A DNA stretch of 64,000 bases, taken from NCBI RefSeq assembly GCF_002101785.1, contig NZ_LQPJ01000100.1, positions 30,982 through 94,981 on the forward strand, read 5' to 3'. The notes beneath the pieces were generated by a model. The model made no database searches. It had not been told where the DNA came from and saw only the letters and a list, made by a program, of their open reading frames with translations. This document shows, piece by piece, positions 17,739 through 25,753 of the stretch. The translations under genes and the position numbers were made by a program. Every line of letters begins with the position of its first letter. Position 1 is the first letter of the stretch. The stretch is from Mycobacterium palustre (GTDB lineage: Bacteria > Actinomycetota > Actinomycetes > Mycobacteriales > Mycobacteriaceae).

Positions 17739-17888
17739 TTTCCCCGACCCCGTTTCTCGTGTCGTGCCGCGGCCCGATCGCAATCTCGCGAAAGTGGTTG
17801 CCGCGAGCGGCTTTTCGGCTCATGCGGCGTTCCTGCGGCGTATTCGGTTATCAGCTGAAACCGAAGTTACGGCGCGACGGTGTGGGGA

Positions 17889-17949
17889 GTCTCGCTTGTG
17901 GGCGATAGTCGAACTAAGCGACGATTACCCGGTTTTGCGCATTGTGCTC
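17889..17949 (-). promoter_or_regulatory. 61-bp conserved upstream element, papA copy
   Basis: Second copy of the element at 13446-13506, 54 of 61 bases identical without gaps. It lies about 150 bases 5' of the papA ATG, between papA and the stop of the oxidase gene at 17978. The differences cluster in the middle (positions 24-28 of the element), leaving conserved flanks, which is what two protein-contact regions would look like. The bound factor is unknown. Confidence 0.65.
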
Positions 17950-17977
17950 AGCGTGAGGTGTTGGCGGCGTTACGGAT

Positions 17978-19162
17978 TCACAGCCCCGGCTGATCGTCGA
18001 TGATGCCCAGCCAGATCTGCGCCGCGTCGATGGCCACCTTCTCGCTGATGAAGGCGTGCTGGGTTCCGGTGTACATGTCGCGGAAGGCGCGCTCCAGGCG
18101 GCTGCCCTCGCGGATGGAGCTGGTGCCCGCGACCAGATGGGCCCACTCGGCGCAGGCCCGGGCCGTGTCGGTCGCGTAGACGGCGGCCACCCGCATGTCG
18201 GCGCGCAGGGCCGGTGTCAGGTCGTCGCCGGCCGCGACGGCCGCCTCGGCGGTGCCGAACGCGTCGAGCACCAGCAGGCGGGCGGCGCGCCACGCCGCCC
18301 GGTGGTGGGCCAGCCCCTTCTGGAAGGTCGGCCGGCTGGCCAGCGACGCCATGTCGCTCATCCGGAACTTCGTGGCGGCCAGCTCCTGGACGTCGTCGAG
18401 CATGCTCTTGGCGACCCCGAGCGCCCACGACGCGTGGCCCGCGGCGGTGACCGGCATCAGCCCCATCCGGGTGGCCGGCGACGCGCCGCGGTGGGGCTCG
18501 CGCACGAACAGCTCGAAGGTGCGCTCGGCGGGCACGAACAGGTCCTGCGCGCTGTAGTCGTAGGACCCGGTTCCCTTGAGCCCCTGGACGAACCAGCCGT
18601 CGTCGAAGCTGATCTGGTCGCGCGGCACCACGGCGACCCGCATCTCCGGGAAGCCCTCGCTGATCCAGCGCATCTCGCCGTCGTCCATCGGCAGGAACCC
18701 GGCCGCGATGTATTGGGAGTGGCCGATGCCCGAGCCGAAGTTCCACGCCCCGTTCACAACGTAGCCGCCGTCGACGGCGGTGCCCTGCCCGTTGGGGAAG
18801 AACTGGCCGCCCAGGGTGACGCGGTTGTTGTGGGCCGTGAACACCTCCGCGAAGCCCTCGTCGGGCAGGTAGGCCGCGGCGGCGAAGGACGACGGCAGGT
18901 TGGCGATCCCGATCCAGCCGAACGACCCGTCCTGCCAAGCCATTTCGATCCAGGTCTCGATCATCTCGGCGAACGACGGCTCGACACCGCCGGCCGGGAC
19001 GGGGTTGAAGGCCGACATCAGCCCGGTGGCCCACATCTCGTCGACGATCGCGGGGGTGAGGGTGCGGGCCCGCTCGGATTCCGCCGCCTGCGCGCGAACC
19101 AGCTCTCGCATTCCGCGGGCCAGCGAGACCACGCGGTCGTCCGTGTCGGCCAACGACGTCAT
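17978..19162 (-). CDS. Acyl-CoA-dehydrogenase-fold flavin monooxygenase/oxidase
   Basis: 394 aa protein of the acyl-CoA dehydrogenase fold, closer to two-component flavin monooxygenases (HsaA/DszC type) than to beta-oxidation enzymes: WQDGSFGWIGIANLPSSFAA, a middle domain with GAWNFGSGIGHSQY, and a C-terminal helical domain. The classical catalytic glutamate and RRQFG signature of FadE proteins are not visible. The ATG at 19162 is preferred because AGGAG lies 7 bases before it; an ATG at 19177 would overlap that site. A flavin reductase partner would be needed and is not adjacent. Substrate unknown. Confidence 0.75.
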   Translation of the reverse strand: MTSLADTDDRVVSLARGMRELVRAQAAESERARTLTPAIVDEMWATGLMSAFNPVPAGGVEPSFAEMIETWIEMAWQDGSFGWIGIANLPSSFAAAAYLPDEGFAEVFTAHNNRVTLGGQFFPNGQGTAVDGGYVVNGAWNFGSGIGHSQYIAAGFLPMDDGEMRWISEGFPEMRVAVVPRDQISFDDGWFVQGLKGTGSYDYSAQDLFVPAERTFELFVREPHRGASPATRMGLMPVTAAGHASWALGVAKSMLDDVQELAATKFRMSDMASLASRPTFQKGLAHHRAAWRAARLLVLDAFGTAEAAVAAGDDLTPALRADMRVAAVYATDTARACAEWAHLVAGTSSIREGSRLERAFRDMYTGTQHAFISEKVAIDAAQIWLGIIDDQPGL

Positions 19163-19206
19163 CGGCGTACTCCTCATCGAGCGGCGGATCGCCTAACTCT
19201 ACGGCG

Positions 19207-19599
19207 GTGCCCTACCGTGTGGCTGTGCGGTGGATCGTCGACGGCATGAACGTGATCGGGAGTCGCCCCGACGGGTGGTGGAAGGACCGCGGCCGCGCGA
19301 TGGTGAGCCTGGTCGACCGGCTCGAGGCCTGGGCGCCGACGCAGGAAGGCCGCGTGACGGTGGTGTTCGAGCGGCCGCCGGCGACGGCCGTCACTTCGTC
19401 GGTGGTCGAGATCGCCTATGCGCCCAGGGCCGCGGCGAACTCCGGCGACGACGAGATCGTTCGCCTGGTGCGGGCCGACGCGCGACCCGGCGAGATACGG
19501 GTCGTCACCTCGGACAAGGCGCTCACCGATCGCGTCGCCGGGCTGGGCGCGACGGTCTATCCGTCGGCGAGCTTTCGTGACCTCATCGATCCGCGGTGA
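19207..19599 (+). CDS. NYN-domain (YacP/PIN-like) RNA-binding or nuclease protein
   Basis: About 130 aa with the NYN/YacP fold. The first strand reads WIVDGMNVIGSRPDGWW, giving the first catalytic aspartate; NSGDDEIVRLV supplies the second acidic pair and VVTSDKALTDRV the third. The family is predicted to cleave RNA. Alternative GTG starts at 19219 or 19225 fit the domain start as well; none has a strong ribosome binding site. It diverges from the oxidase gene and faces tpx. Confidence 0.75.
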   Translation: MPYRVAVRWIVDGMNVIGSRPDGWWKDRGRAMVSLVDRLEAWAPTQEGRVTVVFERPPATAVTSSVVEIAYAPRAAANSGDDEIVRLVRADARPGEIRVVTSDKALTDRVAGLGATVYPSASFRDLIDPR

Positions 19600-19640
19600 G
19601 CGCCGGCGTCAGCGTGGACTTGGCGCCCGGTCGGGCCGGC

Positions 19641-20135
19641 TCAGCTCAGGGCCGCCAGCGCCGCGTCGTAGTTGGGCTCTTGCGCGATCTCGGGCACCAG
19701 CTCCGAGTAAGCGACGTTGCCGTCGGCGCCGATCACCACGACCGCACGGGCCAGCAGCCCCGCCATCGGGCCGTCGGCGATGGTGACCCCGTAGTCCTCG
19801 CCGAAGCTGTCCCGGAACGCCGAGGCCGTCTTGACGTTTTCGATGCCCTCCGCGCCACAGAATCGGGCCTGGGCGAACGGCAGGTCCTTCGATACGCACA
19901 GGACCGACACACCGCTGTCGGCGGCGCGCTGGTTGAAGGTTCGCACGCTCGTCGCGCACACCGGCGTATCGACCGACGGAAAGATGTTCAGCAGCAAGGG
20001 CTTTCCGCTGAACTGCTCGCTGCTGACCGCGCCGAGGTCGCTGCCGGTCACGGTGAAGGCCGGGGCCTTAGATCCGACGGCAGGAAGCTCGCCGACAGTG
20101 TTGATCGGGTTTCCACGCAAGGTTATCTGTGCCAT
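19641..20135 (-). CDS. tpx: Thiol peroxidase Tpx (atypical 2-Cys peroxiredoxin)
   Basis: 164 aa cytosolic peroxiredoxin reducing H2O2 and alkyl hydroperoxides with thioredoxin. The start MAQITLRGNPINTVGELP is the family start and lies at 20135; the frame stays open further upstream but that part is not conserved. Peroxidatic C60 sits in SVDTPVCATSVRTF, resolving C93 in RFCGAEGI, and C80 is also present, as in M. tuberculosis Tpx. Divergent from the AraC-type gene at 20246, the same arrangement as I recall for Rv1932/Rv1931c. Probably functional. Confidence 0.93.
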   Translation of the reverse strand: MAQITLRGNPINTVGELPAVGSKAPAFTVTGSDLGAVSSEQFSGKPLLLNIFPSVDTPVCATSVRTFNQRAADSGVSVLCVSKDLPFAQARFCGAEGIENVKTASAFRDSFGEDYGVTIADGPMAGLLARAVVVIGADGNVAYSELVPEIAQEPNYDAALAALS

Positions 20136-20245
20136 GGCCACAGTCTGCCAAGCGCCGCGGCGCGACCGCGGGCCAGGTCCACATGTCCTAAATGGTGGGG
20201 CACCTGGCGTAGACGACATCCGGCGGGTGGCGAAGACTAACGGCC

Positions 20246-21196
20246 ATGGCTCGCAACGTCGTGATCGTCGGCTTCCCCGGCGTCCAGGCGCTCGACGTGG
20301 TGGGGCCCCACGACGTGTTCACCAGCGCGTCCCTGCTGACCGGCGGCGGCTACGACGTCGCCCTGGCCGCGCCCGACCGGCAGCCGGTGACCACCGCCAC
20401 CGGGCTGGGTTTCGTCACGGCGCCGCTGCCGCATCCGGGCGAACCCGTCGACACCGTCGTGCTGCCCGGGGGCGGTGGTGTGGACGCGGCGCGCTCCAAC
20501 CCGGAGTTGATGGCCTGGGTCAAGGCGGTCGCCGGACACGCCCGCCGCGTCGTCACCGTGTGCACGGGCGCCTTTCTCGCCGCGGAAGCGGGGCTGCTCG
20601 ACGGGCGGCGGGCGACCACCCACTGGGCGTTTGCCGGGCGCTTGGCCCGCGAGTTTCCGAGCGTCGACGTCGACCCGGACCCGATCTTCGTGCGCAGCTC
20701 CGAGACGGTGTGGACGGCCGCCGGCGTCACCGCCGGGATCGACCTGGCGCTCTCGCTGGTCGAGGACGATCACGGCACCGAGATCGCGCAGACGGTCGCC
20801 CGCTGGCTGGTGCTGTACCTGCGCCGGCCCGGTGGGCAGACGCAGTTCGCGGCGCCGGTGTGGATGCCGCGCGCCAAGCGGCCGTCGATCCGCGAGGTAT
20901 AGGAGGCCATCGAGGCCGAACCGGGCGGCACGCACAGCATCGGCGAGCTGGCCCGCCGCGCCGCGATGAGCCCGCGCCACTTCACGCGTGTGTTCACCGA
21001 CGAGGTCGGTGAGGCGCCCGGCCGCTACGTGGAACGCGTCCGCACCGAAGCCGCGCGCCGCCAGCTGGAGGAAACCGACGACACCGTCGTCGCCATCGCC
21101 GCCCGGTGCGGCTTCGGCACCGCGGAAACCATGCGCCGCAATTTCCTTCGGCGCGTGGGTATTTCACCGGACCAGTACCGCAAGGCCTTCGCCTAG
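20246..21196 (+). pseudogene. GlxA-type AraC regulator (Rv1931c-like) interrupted by an in-frame TAG
   Basis: A 316-codon AraC-family regulator with an N-terminal DJ-1/PfpI domain (VVIVGFPGVQALDVVGP, VCTGAFLAAEAGLL) and a C-terminal double helix-turn-helix domain (SIGELARRAAMSPRHFTRVF ... IAARCGFGTAETMRRNF). TAG at 20900-20902 (codon 219) separates the domains; the frame resumes with EAIEAEPGG and is intact to 21196. Glutamine (CAG) is expected at that position, so one C-to-T change explains it. The truncated 218-aa product lacks the DNA-binding domain. The M. tuberculosis orthologue has been linked to virulence. Sequencing error is possible. Confidence 0.82.
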
Positions 21197-21214
21197 GCAG
21201 AGAGGACAACACCG

Positions 21215-21342
21215 ATGACACAGATCGCGTTCGTGGCCTACCCCGGACTCACCGGCTGGACATGATCGGCCCGTACGCGCTGCTGCGCAACCCGCCCGGC
21301 GCCGACGTGCCGATCGTGTGGCCGGCCGAAGCGGGCCGCTAA
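21215..21342 (+). pseudogene. Remnant of DJ-1/PfpI protein (Rv1930c-like), frameshifted and truncated
   Basis: Only 128 bases remain of a gene expected to encode about 170 aa. The first frame gives MTQIAFVAYPGLTG and then loses frame near 21255; the next frame gives LDMIGPYALLRNPPGADVPI and ends at TAA 21340-21342. Joined, they read as the N-terminus of the small DJ-1/PfpI protein that follows the AraC-type gene in related species. A one-base deletion plus loss of the rest of the gene accounts for it. It keeps a ribosome binding site (AGAGGAC). Confidence 0.72.
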
Positions 21343-21348
21343 GTCCAA

Positions 21349-21410
21349 CGCCGAGCGTGAAATTCACGACGCGACACGCCGGTGACGCGTCGCGGATTGC
21401 ACGCTCGGCG
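21349..21410. repeat. Long inverted-repeat element between convergent genes, terminator-like
   Basis: CGCCGAGCGTG (21349-21359) pairs perfectly with CACGCTCGGCG (21400-21410), and within the loop CGACGCG pairs with CGCGTCG, giving a two-tier hairpin. It sits exactly between the PfpI remnant and the convergent NTF2-like gene, so a bidirectional terminator is the simplest role. Similar GCGTGAAATTCACGACGC-type elements occur between genes in other mycobacteria as I recall, so it may be a dispersed family. Confidence 0.55.
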
Positions 21411-21887
21411 CTATGACTGGGGCTGCAGGATGTCGGTGGTCGCGAGCTGGCCGCCGGCCTGCATCCATTCGGCGACGACCCGAGGCGCGTCCCGGTTGGG
21501 GTTGTAGATGTCTTCCTCGCTGGAGAACAGGCCGTCGCCGGCATAGACGAGGCGGGTCCAGTTCGGGAACCAGAACGGCTCACCGTTCGGGTCGGTGGGG
21601 TGGTCGAGCAGGTTCTTGATCATCACGACGACCGCGTCGTTGTCGTCGTCGTAGGCGATCCAGTCGCTGGGAAACCGCATGTGCGGGAACGGGGCCATGA
21701 CCGCGACGATCCAGTCCCGCACGGCCTCGCGGCCGTGAAAGACGCCGTAGTGGTGTTCGGTGTAGACCACATCCTCGGTGAAGAGGTCGGCAAAGGGACG
21801 CCAGTCGCCCGAGGCGCTACACCCTTCAACGACGGTGGTGTAGTTCCGGACGGCTTCTTCGATTTCGGCCCTGCTGAATCTGCCCAT
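21411..21887 (-). CDS. NTF2-like/SnoaL-like protein
   Basis: 158 aa single-domain protein of the NTF2/SnoaL superfamily, which includes steroid isomerases, polyketide cyclases and dehydratase-like enzymes. It starts at MGRFSRAEIEEAVRNYTTV (ATG 21887-21885) with a typical helix, then ADLFTEDVVYTEHHYGVFHG. Several Asp/Tyr/His residues line the expected cavity, but the catalytic set cannot be assigned. It diverges from the SDR gene at 21945, with a KstR-like operator between them, suggesting a role in sterol or lipid breakdown. Confidence 0.75.
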   Translation of the reverse strand: MGRFSRAEIEEAVRNYTTVVEGCSASGDWRPFADLFTEDVVYTEHHYGVFHGREAVRDWIVAVMAPFPHMRFPSDWIAYDDDNDAVVVMIKNLLDHPTDPNGEPFWFPNWTRLVYAGDGLFSSEEDIYNPNRDAPRVVAEWMQAGGQLATTDILQPQS

Positions 21888-21898
21888 AGCGGACACAC

Positions 21899-21912
21899 TA
21901 GAACGTGTTCTC
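21899..21912. promoter_or_regulatory. KstR-like operator
   Basis: TAGAACGTGTTCTC. It matches 7 of the 8 defined positions of the published KstR consensus TnnAACnnGTTnnA (the final A is C here) and forms a 5-2-5 inverted repeat AGAAC/GTTCT. It lies 11 bases from the NTF2-like start and 32 bases from the SDR start, so it could repress both divergent genes. KstR is the TetR-type repressor of the mycobacterial cholesterol regulon, released by a cholesterol-derived CoA thioester. Confidence 0.65.
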
Positions 21913-21944
21913 ACTATTGGCGAAAGTTCTCGAATGGGGTTGGC

Positions 21945-22712
21945 ATGGGCGTTTTGGATCTGTTTGACTTGCGCGGCAAGACGGCCCTGGTGACCGGGGC
22001 GTCCAGCGGCATCGGCAAGAAGGTGGCGGAGGCATACCTGCAGGCCGGCGCCCAAGTCGCCATCGCGGCACGCCATTCCGACGTTTTGCACGAGGTCGCC
22101 GAGGAGCTCTCCTCGGTCGGCGGCGCGGTGCTGCCGATCGGTTGTGACGTGACGCAACCCGAGCAGGTGACCGCGATGGTGGACCGGGTCACCGCCGATC
22201 TGGGTGGGCTCGACATCGCGGTGTGCAACGCCGGATTCGTGAATGTCACCGCGCTGCTGGACATGTCGCCCGAACAGTTTCAGGCGATCCAGGACACCAA
22301 TGTGACGGGGGTGTTCCTCACCGCCCAGGCCGCCGCCCGGGCCATGGTCAAGCGCGGCAACGGCGGGGCCATCATCACCACCGCCTCGATGTCGGGCCAC
22401 ATCATCAACGTCCCGCAGCAGGTCGGCCACTACTGCACCTCCAAGGCCGCGGTCATCCACCTGACCAAGGCGATGGCCGTGGAATTCGCGCCGCACAACA
22501 TCCGGGTCAACAGCGTCAGCCCGGGATACATCCGCACCGAGCTCGTCGAGCCGTTGGTCGAATACCACGCCCAATGGGAGCCGAAGATACCGCTGGGGCG
22601 AATGGGCCGGCCCGACGAACTCACCGGCCTGTATCTGTATCTGGCCAGCGAGGCGTCGAGCTACATGACCGGTTCCGACCTCGTCATCGACGGCGGCTAC
22701 ACCTGCCCTTAG
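21945..22712 (+). CDS. Short-chain dehydrogenase/reductase (Rv1928c-like)
   Basis: 255 aa classical SDR. Cofactor motif TGASSGIGKKVAEAY near residue 16, NAG in VCNAGFVNVTALL, catalytic Ser in TASMSG, and YCTSK as the Tyr-Lys pair. Ends with the usual SDLVIDGGYTCP. The ATG at 21945 is chosen because the conserved N-terminus begins there; the frame stays open upstream but overlaps the divergent gene. The substrate is unknown; the KstR-like box and the NTF2-like neighbour suggest a hydroxyacyl or steroid intermediate. Position fits Rv1928c. Confidence 0.85.
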   Translation: MGVLDLFDLRGKTALVTGASSGIGKKVAEAYLQAGAQVAIAARHSDVLHEVAEELSSVGGAVLPIGCDVTQPEQVTAMVDRVTADLGGLDIAVCNAGFVNVTALLDMSPEQFQAIQDTNVTGVFLTAQAAARAMVKRGNGGAIITTASMSGHIINVPQQVGHYCTSKAAVIHLTKAMAVEFAPHNIRVNSVSPGYIRTELVEPLVEYHAQWEPKIPLGRMGRPDELTGLYLYLASEASSYMTGSDLVIDGGYTCP

Positions 22713-22717
22713 ATCGG

Positions 22718-23395
22718 CTATCCCTCCAGCTGGCCGGAGATTCCGCGATCGATGCTCGCCCGCGTGGTGGCCGGCAACACGATCAGGCCATCGAGTTCCT
22801 TGCGGGCCAGGTCGAAGGCGTTCTGGCGTTCCCGCGGTGCCGCGGCGGGGTCGGCCGCCACCCGCAACAGGCTCTGCGCCCGCGCGATGCGCTGCTGGTC
22901 GTCGCGCGAGAAGTCGCTGCGCCGCCTGCGCATCGCCTCGGCCTCGGCGACGTTGAACGCGGTCACGTAGTCCTCGACCGCGGATTGATATCGCGCCGCC
23001 ACCTCCCGGTCGTCCAGGAGGTCTTCGGCCTTGAGCGGGCGCAGGAAGTCCGCCCGCAGCTTGGCCTTGTGGAATTCGACGGTCAGCGGGTCGCGCATGT
23101 CGGTCATCAGTGGGAAGTCCAAAAGTTTGGCGACGTCGAGTTCGTACTCGAGCCAGCGCGCGTCCGTGCGGCCGTGCTCCTCGATCACCCGCCGCAGCGA
23201 ACGCCATTGCGCGGCTTGGCTATTGGCGTTCGAGGCGGAGGGCGTGGCCGCTTCGGCCGTCGGGGCGTGATCGAGGGGCCGCGGTTCTGCGGCGCGGCGC
23301 CGGTTGGCGGCGAACGCCCGGACCGCGGCAAAGAACATGCCCGCCACCGGCAGGATCACGATCAGCAGCTCCGCCAACCGGAATAGCAAGCCCAC
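22718..23395 (-). CDS. Conserved membrane-anchored protein (Rv1927-like), unknown function
   Basis: 225 aa: one N-terminal membrane helix (residues 3-25), a proline/alanine linker to about residue 60, then a mostly helical, highly charged cytoplasmic domain (WLEYELDVAKLLDFPLMTD, FHKAKLRADFLRPLKAEDL, EAEAMRRRRSDFSRDDQQR). I recognise no enzymatic motif. It starts with GTG. It converges on the SDR gene with a 5-base gap and lies downstream of the fadD31-like gene, the same order as Rv1925-Rv1927-Rv1928c in M. tuberculosis. Confidence 0.7.
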   Translation of the reverse strand: MGLLFRLAELLIVILPVAGMFFAAVRAFAANRRRAAEPRPLDHAPTAEAATPSASNANSQAAQWRSLRRVIEEHGRTDARWLEYELDVAKLLDFPLMTDMRDPLTVEFHKAKLRADFLRPLKAEDLLDDREVAARYQSAVEDYVTAFNVAEAEAMRRRRSDFSRDDQQRIARAQSLLRVAADPAAAPRERQNAFDLARKELDGLIVLPATTRASIDRGISGQLEG

Positions 23396-23446
23396 ACGGC
23401 CAGGATGCCACCCCCGAGGGGGTGGCCGGGCGTTTTGACCCCGACC

Positions 23447-25285
23447 CTAGTGCGCGCCCAGCGTGCCGCCGAGGTATTCGGCGCGGCAGGCCCGGCGGGC
23501 CAGCTTGCCGCTGGTGGTGCGTGGGATCGCGCCGGCGGGCAGGAAGCGCACGTCGGACACGGTTACCCCGTGCCGCCGCGCCACCGCGGCCCGGATCGCC
23601 TCGATGGCCGGCGCCGGGTCGTCGCGGCTGGTGCCCGCGGCGCGTTCGGCGACGATCACCAGCCGCTCGCCGCCGTCGCCGGCCGGCGCGGTGAACGCGG
23701 TCGCGTAGCCGCGGCGCACCATCGCCGACGCCCCGGCGGCGGTGGCCTCGATGTCTTGCGGGTAGTGGTTGCGGCCCCCGACCGTCACCAGGTCGGCGAT
23801 GCGGCCCGTCACGTACAGCTCGCCGTCGAGATAGAACCCCAGGTCCCCGGTCCGCAGCCAGGGGCGCCCGGCGTTCGCGCCCTCGGCGTGGCTGCCCTCG
23901 CCGAGCCGGGATCGCAGCTGCGCGCCGAAGGCCCGCCGGCTTTCGGCCGGCAGGCCCCAATAGCCGCGGCCCACGTTGTCGCCCTGCAGCCAGATCTCGC
24001 CGACCCGGCCGTCGGGCAATTCGTCCGCGGTGTCCGGGTCGACGACGACCGCCCACAGGCTGCGGGCCACCCGCCCGCAGGACACCTGCGGCACGGCGTT
24101 CGGCGCGTCGGCCGCGACGCGCACCGCGTGCCCGGCGCCCAGCCGTTCGCGGTCGAGGTAGACCACCGAAGCCTCCGCGGCGGGTTCGATGGTCGCCACC
24201 AACAGCGTCGCCTCCGCGATGCCGTACGACGGTTTGAACGCCGTGCGCGGCAATCCGTAGGGCGCGAAGGCCTTGTTGAAGGTTTTGATCGCCTCGATGC
24301 TGACCGGTTCGGACCCGATGATCAGCACCACGTTGCCCAGGTCGACGTCGTCGCCCGGCCGGGGCAGGCCGCGCTGCGCGGCCCATTCGTAGGCGAAGTT
24401 GGGCGCCGCGGTAACCACCCGCCCTTGCCGCGAGCCCTCCGACAGCGCGTGGATCCACCGCAGCGGCCGGCGCACGAACGCGGTGGGCGACATCAGCGTG
24501 GAGTGCCCGCCGTACACCGCGGGAAAGCCGATCATCGACAGACCCATGTCGTGGTAGAGCGGTAACCAGCTGACGCCGTGGGTGTTTCGGTCCAGCAGGT
24601 CGATCGACAGGATCATCTGCACCAGGTTGGTGCCGACCGCCCGGTGGGTGATCTCCACCCCGACCGGGGGCCGCGTCGAGCCCGACGTGTACTGCAGGTG
24701 CGAGACGTCGTCCATGCCCAACTCGGTGGGGGCGAAGCCCTCGCCCTCGGAGTCGGGTATCTGATCGATGACGACGACGCGCGGCGGCCTGAGGTGCGTC
24801 AGGTTGCTCAGGAACTTCTCGACGGAATCCTTTGCGGCCGTGGTGGTCAGGACGACCGTGGGCTCGGAATCGCGCAGGGCGGTATCGAGGCGTTCGGCGT
24901 GGCCGGGCAGTTCGGGCGCGAACAGCGGCACCGCGATGGTCCCGGCCTTGACGGCCGCGTAGAAGCCCGCGACGTAGTCGATGCCCTGCGGCGCGAGCAC
25001 CGCGACCCGCTCGCCGCGCCCCGCCAGTTGTTGCACGCGCGCGCCGATGGCCTGCAATCGCGCGCCGAACTGGGTCCAGGTCACCTCGGTGGCCTGGACC
25101 TCGGCCGCGCGGCTGTGGTCGAGGTAGCGGTAGGCGACGGCATCCCCGACGTTGGCGACGTTGCGCTCGATCAGGGATATCAACGTGACGCCCGGTGGCA
25201 ACGCAACGCCGCCCCGGGCGTCCAGGCAGTCCTCGATCTGCAGCAGGCCGGGCACCGGCGCGTCCTTTCGGGAGCCGCGATCCAT
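23447..25285 (-). CDS. fadD31: Fatty-acyl-AMP ligase, FadD31-like
   Basis: 612 aa adenylate-forming enzyme of the FAAL type, activating fatty acids as acyl-AMP for transfer to carrier domains. P-loop LQYTSGSTRPPVGVEITHRA near residue 178, then WLPLYHDMGLSMIGFPAVYGG and VTAAPNFAYEWAAQRG, characteristic of FAALs rather than acyl-CoA synthetases. WLRTGDLGFYLDGELYVTGR and the late PRTTSGKLARR with the catalytic lysine complete the C-domain. The ATG at 25285 gives the normal length; the frame is open 58 codons further upstream. No PKS is adjacent, so its partner is elsewhere. Named from synteny with Rv1925. Confidence 0.82.
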   Translation of the reverse strand: MDRGSRKDAPVPGLLQIEDCLDARGGVALPPGVTLISLIERNVANVGDAVAYRYLDHSRAAEVQATEVTWTQFGARLQAIGARVQQLAGRGERVAVLAPQGIDYVAGFYAAVKAGTIAVPLFAPELPGHAERLDTALRDSEPTVVLTTTAAKDSVEKFLSNLTHLRPPRVVVIDQIPDSEGEGFAPTELGMDDVSHLQYTSGSTRPPVGVEITHRAVGTNLVQMILSIDLLDRNTHGVSWLPLYHDMGLSMIGFPAVYGGHSTLMSPTAFVRRPLRWIHALSEGSRQGRVVTAAPNFAYEWAAQRGLPRPGDDVDLGNVVLIIGSEPVSIEAIKTFNKAFAPYGLPRTAFKPSYGIAEATLLVATIEPAAEASVVYLDRERLGAGHAVRVAADAPNAVPQVSCGRVARSLWAVVVDPDTADELPDGRVGEIWLQGDNVGRGYWGLPAESRRAFGAQLRSRLGEGSHAEGANAGRPWLRTGDLGFYLDGELYVTGRIADLVTVGGRNHYPQDIEATAAGASAMVRRGYATAFTAPAGDGGERLVIVAERAAGTSRDDPAPAIEAIRAAVARRHGVTVSDVRFLPAGAIPRTTSGKLARRACRAEYLGGTLGAH

Positions 25286-25753
25286 AGGCGCAGTGTAGGG
25301 CCCCCGACGGACGGGCCAATGTGGCCGAACCCCGCCCCGGCCGGGGTCCGGCGATGTGGCGTCCGCGCCTGCCGAACCAAACGGTTGGCGTCCGAAACGT
25401 GCAAGGAGCTGGTCACTTCGGGTTGCCGCCGCCGGCGCGGCGAGCGGTTCGGCTAACACCCGGCCGGCCAGCCGGGCCTCGGCGAGGGGTGGCGAAACGC
25501 ACAGCAGCGCCGCCGCGCTTTGTCCGGACGCGGGGGCGGTTCGAGCCCGATCGAGCTACCTATATAGACAGGCCTCGGCGGCAAAAATCATCGCGAAAGA
25601 GCCCTCAACTCGGGCCTGCCGCTGACAATGGTGATTGTCAGCGCCGGCGAGCACCCCGCAATTTACCTGCCGGCAACCTGTTTCCAGTTGCCTAAGGCAG
25701 GGTTTCGGCAAGGCGACGGGATCGCGACGCGGGCGAAGAGGCGAAGGAAATCG
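25286..25753. other. Intergenic region between divergent fadD31 and the AtoE-like transporter
   Basis: About 470 bases without a supportable gene. It carries an AT-rich TATATAGAC sequence near 25560, which could be a -10 region for the + strand, and a long palindrome at 25620-25643. An open frame runs through it into the transporter, but its residues do not resemble transporter N-termini. Confidence 0.5.
25620..25643. promoter_or_regulatory. 10-4-10 perfect inverted repeat upstream of the transporter
   Basis: CGCTGACAAT-GGTG-ATTGTCAGCG, perfectly symmetrical arms, 110 bases before the transporter ATG and about 60 bases after a possible -10 sequence. Arms containing TGACAAT/ATTGTCA resemble operators of GntR-type or similar dimeric repressors. 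It could also fold as an RNA hairpin in the 5' leader. The regulator is not in the window. Confidence 0.55.

Noticed and set aside
7972..20902. Programmed readthrough or codon reassignment at the two internal stops
   Set aside because: TAA and TAG act as normal stops for many genes in the window, and no selenocysteine-type or recoding element is visible next to either site.
21888..23207. Open minus-strand frame extending the NTF2-like protein by more than 400 codons upstream
   Set aside because: It runs antisense through the SDR and part of the Rv1927-like gene and has no domain; the conserved protein begins at 21887.
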